A stretch of 15,089 nucleotides of DNA, taken from Alphaproteobacteria bacterium (lineage in GTDB: Bacteria; Pseudomonadota; Alphaproteobacteria; Caulobacterales; Caulobacteraceae). How positions within the stretch are numbered: the stretch's first letter is position 1; every line of letters begins with the position of its first letter. The stretch spans positions 1 to 15,089 of the forward strand of contig JAGWSE010000165.1 of NCBI GenBank assembly GCA_028869395.1. Direction: 5' to 3'. The notes under the pieces were generated by a model, which had not been told where the DNA came from, searched no databases, and saw only the letters and a list, made by a program, of their open reading frames with translations. Both the position numbers and the translations under genes were made by a program. Below, in pieces: positions 13,866-15,089 of the stretch.

Positions 13866-14957
13866 CTAGAAGGGCGTGCGGCCTGGTCCCGGCATGGGCT
13901 GCGGGATCGCGATCCGGGGCGGCTGGTCGCGGTCGCGCGGGCGTCCCTGCCAGTCCAGGTCCTCGGGCTTGATGATCGCCGAGGCGTTGGTGGCTTCTTG
14001 CGCGGCGGTGATCAGGTGGGCCGGCTCGGCCACGGCCGCCGGCTTCGCGGCCGGAGCCGCGGGCTCCGTCTCCGGCGTCGCCGCGGGCGGCGCCGCGACT
14101 TCGGTCGTCAGGTCTGCGAGCGTGGCCTTGGGGGAAGCCTTCGCGAGGTTGTCGAGGGTGGCGACCTGCAGCCCGGTCATCTCGCCGCCCGCATAGCGCC
14201 CCACGAAGGCGGGCGGCGTCCCCCAGCCGCCGGTCCAGCGGTAGAAGATGTGGTGGCCGACGACAGCCACCTTCACGAGGTCCGGGCTCCAGTACGGGGC
14301 GACGTAGTCAGCGTGATAGTGGGTCGCCATGCCAACCCTCTTCATCACGTAGCCGTTCAGGGCCGCGATCGCGACCTTGCGCGCCCGGTCCCAGGCGGCC
14401 TCGTCGGGCTTGCGGCCGAGCGCACCGTCGCAGGTGAAGGTGAACTGACAGCCGGTCGACCGGTCGGAGCCCTGGAACACCACGCCGCAGACCGTCTTCG
14501 GGAAGGCCGGATGGTGCAGGCGGTTAAGCACCACCTGGGCCACCGCCCGCTGGCCCTCGATGCTCTCGAAGCCCGCCTCGTAGTAGATCGCGGCCGTCAT
14601 GCAGTCGATCGCCCGCGCCTCATCGAGCACGCCTTCGGTTTCGAGGTGGAACGGCCGCGCGGCCGGGTTCGGTCCCTTGGCGATGGGGACGGAGGCGTTC
14701 CAGAGACGCGCCTGGTCGGGGCTCATGTCCTGCAGCCGGATAATCGCCGGCTGCTGGGCGTCTGGTGCGGGCGCGTGCTGCGCCTGGGCGACGGCGGACT
14801 GCACGGGCATGGGGGGAGCCGCCAGGAGCCGCGCCTGGCGCGCCGGGACGGCGGCCAGCGCAAGACCCGCGCTCAAAAGCAGCGCCAGGGCCAGCTGCAG
14901 GCCGGCCAGATGGATGGCGTCGTTGCCCGTGACCGCCCTGTGCAGCGCTCGAAGCAA
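13866..14957 (-). CDS. SleB-family cell wall hydrolase, membrane-anchored
   Basis: 363-aa protein with a Hydrolase_2 (SleB) domain, a peptidoglycan-cleaving family (lytic transglycosylase or amidase activities are known in it). An N-terminal hydrophobic segment (about 17-38, AGLQLALALLLSAGLALAAV) should act as signal anchor and place the domain in the periplasm. The domain spans about 110-245: CMTAAIYYEAGFESIEGQRAVA (119-140) with the presumed catalytic E127, CQFTFTCDG (170-178), ATHYHADYVAPYW (211-223) and GHHIFYRWTG. A Pro/Ala-rich linker (285-312) and a basic, Pro-rich tail follow. No ATG lies near; the TTG at 14957 with a GGGGGG run 5 nt upstream is the best start, so the exact N-terminus is uncertain. 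The gene converges with the GNAT gene and has a CtrA-like box upstream. Confidence 0.9.
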   Translation of the reverse strand: MLRALHRAVTGNDAIHLAGLQLALALLLSAGLALAAVPARQARLLAAPPMPVQSAVAQAQHAPAPDAQQPAIIRLQDMSPDQARLWNASVPIAKGPNPAARPFHLETEGVLDEARAIDCMTAAIYYEAGFESIEGQRAVAQVVLNRLHHPAFPKTVCGVVFQGSDRSTGCQFTFTCDGALGRKPDEAAWDRARKVAIAALNGYVMKRVGMATHYHADYVAPYWSPDLVKVAVVGHHIFYRWTGGWGTPPAFVGRYAGGEMTGLQVATLDNLAKASPKATLADLTTEVAAPPAATPETEPAAPAAKPAAVAEPAHLITAAQEATNASAIIKPEDLDWQGRPRDRDQPPRIAIPQPMPGPGRTPF

Positions 14958-15089
14958 GCTGGCCCCCCGCAGCTCGGCCCTAGGAAGCGCGACCCAATAG
15001 GCGCTGGCGCCCGGCGAGGCGAGTCGAAATTTTCACCTTTGGTTAACCAGCTCGGGCGCGAACTCACGCAAATTCAAGGCCTTGCCCGA
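14958..15089. other. Upstream region of the hydrolase gene; no recognised gene
   Basis: 132 bp. Apart from the CtrA-like box and GANTC site, it is more AT-rich around 15024-15050 than the surroundings. On the minus strand the hydrolase frame stays open to a TGA at 15035-15033 but offers no ATG, GTG or TTG beyond the chosen start. The last 40 bases show no supported coding feature; an off-window gene may begin or end nearby. Confidence 0.4.
15021..15047. promoter_or_regulatory. Candidate CtrA box with adjacent GANTC methylation site
   Basis: TTCACCTTTGGTTAAC (15032-15047) matches the CtrA consensus TTAA-N7-TTAAC at eight of nine fixed bases; its half is embedded in the palindrome GGTTAACC (15041-15048). 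GAGTC at 15021-15025 is a CcrM-type (GANTC) site 6 nt away. It is 75 bp from the hydrolase start codon, and could equally serve a gene beyond the window end. Confidence 0.45.

Noticed and set aside
14873..15067. A 64-codon minus-strand frame overlapping the hydrolase start, beginning with GTG
   Set aside because: It lies in another frame than the hydrolase, lacks a ribosome site, and its 3' half is an out-of-frame read of the hydrolase signal anchor.

Overview
The window looks like a core-chromosome segment of a high-GC alphaproteobacterium. Protein style (a Fur without the CxxC zinc motif, MutS with Walker A GPNMAGKST, a SleB-type hydrolase), candidate CtrA and GANTC motifs and the gene order point to Caulobacterales, possibly a Caulobacter or Phenylobacterium relative. 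The genus is inferred and was not tested. I see no tRNA, rRNA, CRISPR array, insertion sequence or phage gene.

Region 1 (1-8452) is a run of eight genes all read on the minus strand, in transcription order: glnD (PII uridylyltransferase), murJ (lipid II flippase), trpS (Trp-tRNA synthetase), an nfuA-like Fe-S scaffold gene, tsaB (t6A tRNA modification), rimI-like (N-acetyltransferase), fur (metal regulator) and miaB (ms2i6A tRNA modification; its 3' part runs off the window). Most junctions are tight: glnD-murJ is 9 nt apart, nfuA-tsaB 4 nt, and tsaB-rimI overlap by 4 nt. The block joins translation fidelity (trpS, tsaB, miaB) with Fe-S supply: MiaB is a two-cluster radical SAM enzyme, the Nfu protein is a cluster carrier and Fur reads iron. 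A near-identical 13-bp box lies exactly 25 nt upstream of the start codons of both nfuA and miaB. It suggests shared promoter architecture with almost leaderless transcripts.

Region 2 (8525-10505) is a divergent pair: a YeiH-type membrane protein (putative sulfate exporter family) on the minus strand and a LysR-type regulator on the plus strand. They share a 79-bp AT-rich region with palindromes and a good promoter match. This pair sits between glnD and mutS and looks like a small self-contained regulated transport cassette.

Region 3 (10502-13823) holds mutS on the minus strand, whose stop codon overlaps the LysR stop codon in a shared CTAG, and a divergent GNAT acetyltransferase on the plus strand.

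Region 4 (13866-15089) holds a membrane-anchored SleB-family cell-wall hydrolase on the minus strand, convergent with the GNAT gene across a GC-rich hairpin. Upstream of it are a strong CtrA-box match and a GANTC site, which suggests cell-cycle control. The last ~130 bases contain no recognised gene.

Most of the window is ordinary housekeeping content. The points worth a second look are regulatory: the repeated promoter box, a possible Trp-containing leader peptide before trpS, the yeiH-lysR operator region and the CtrA/GANTC site.
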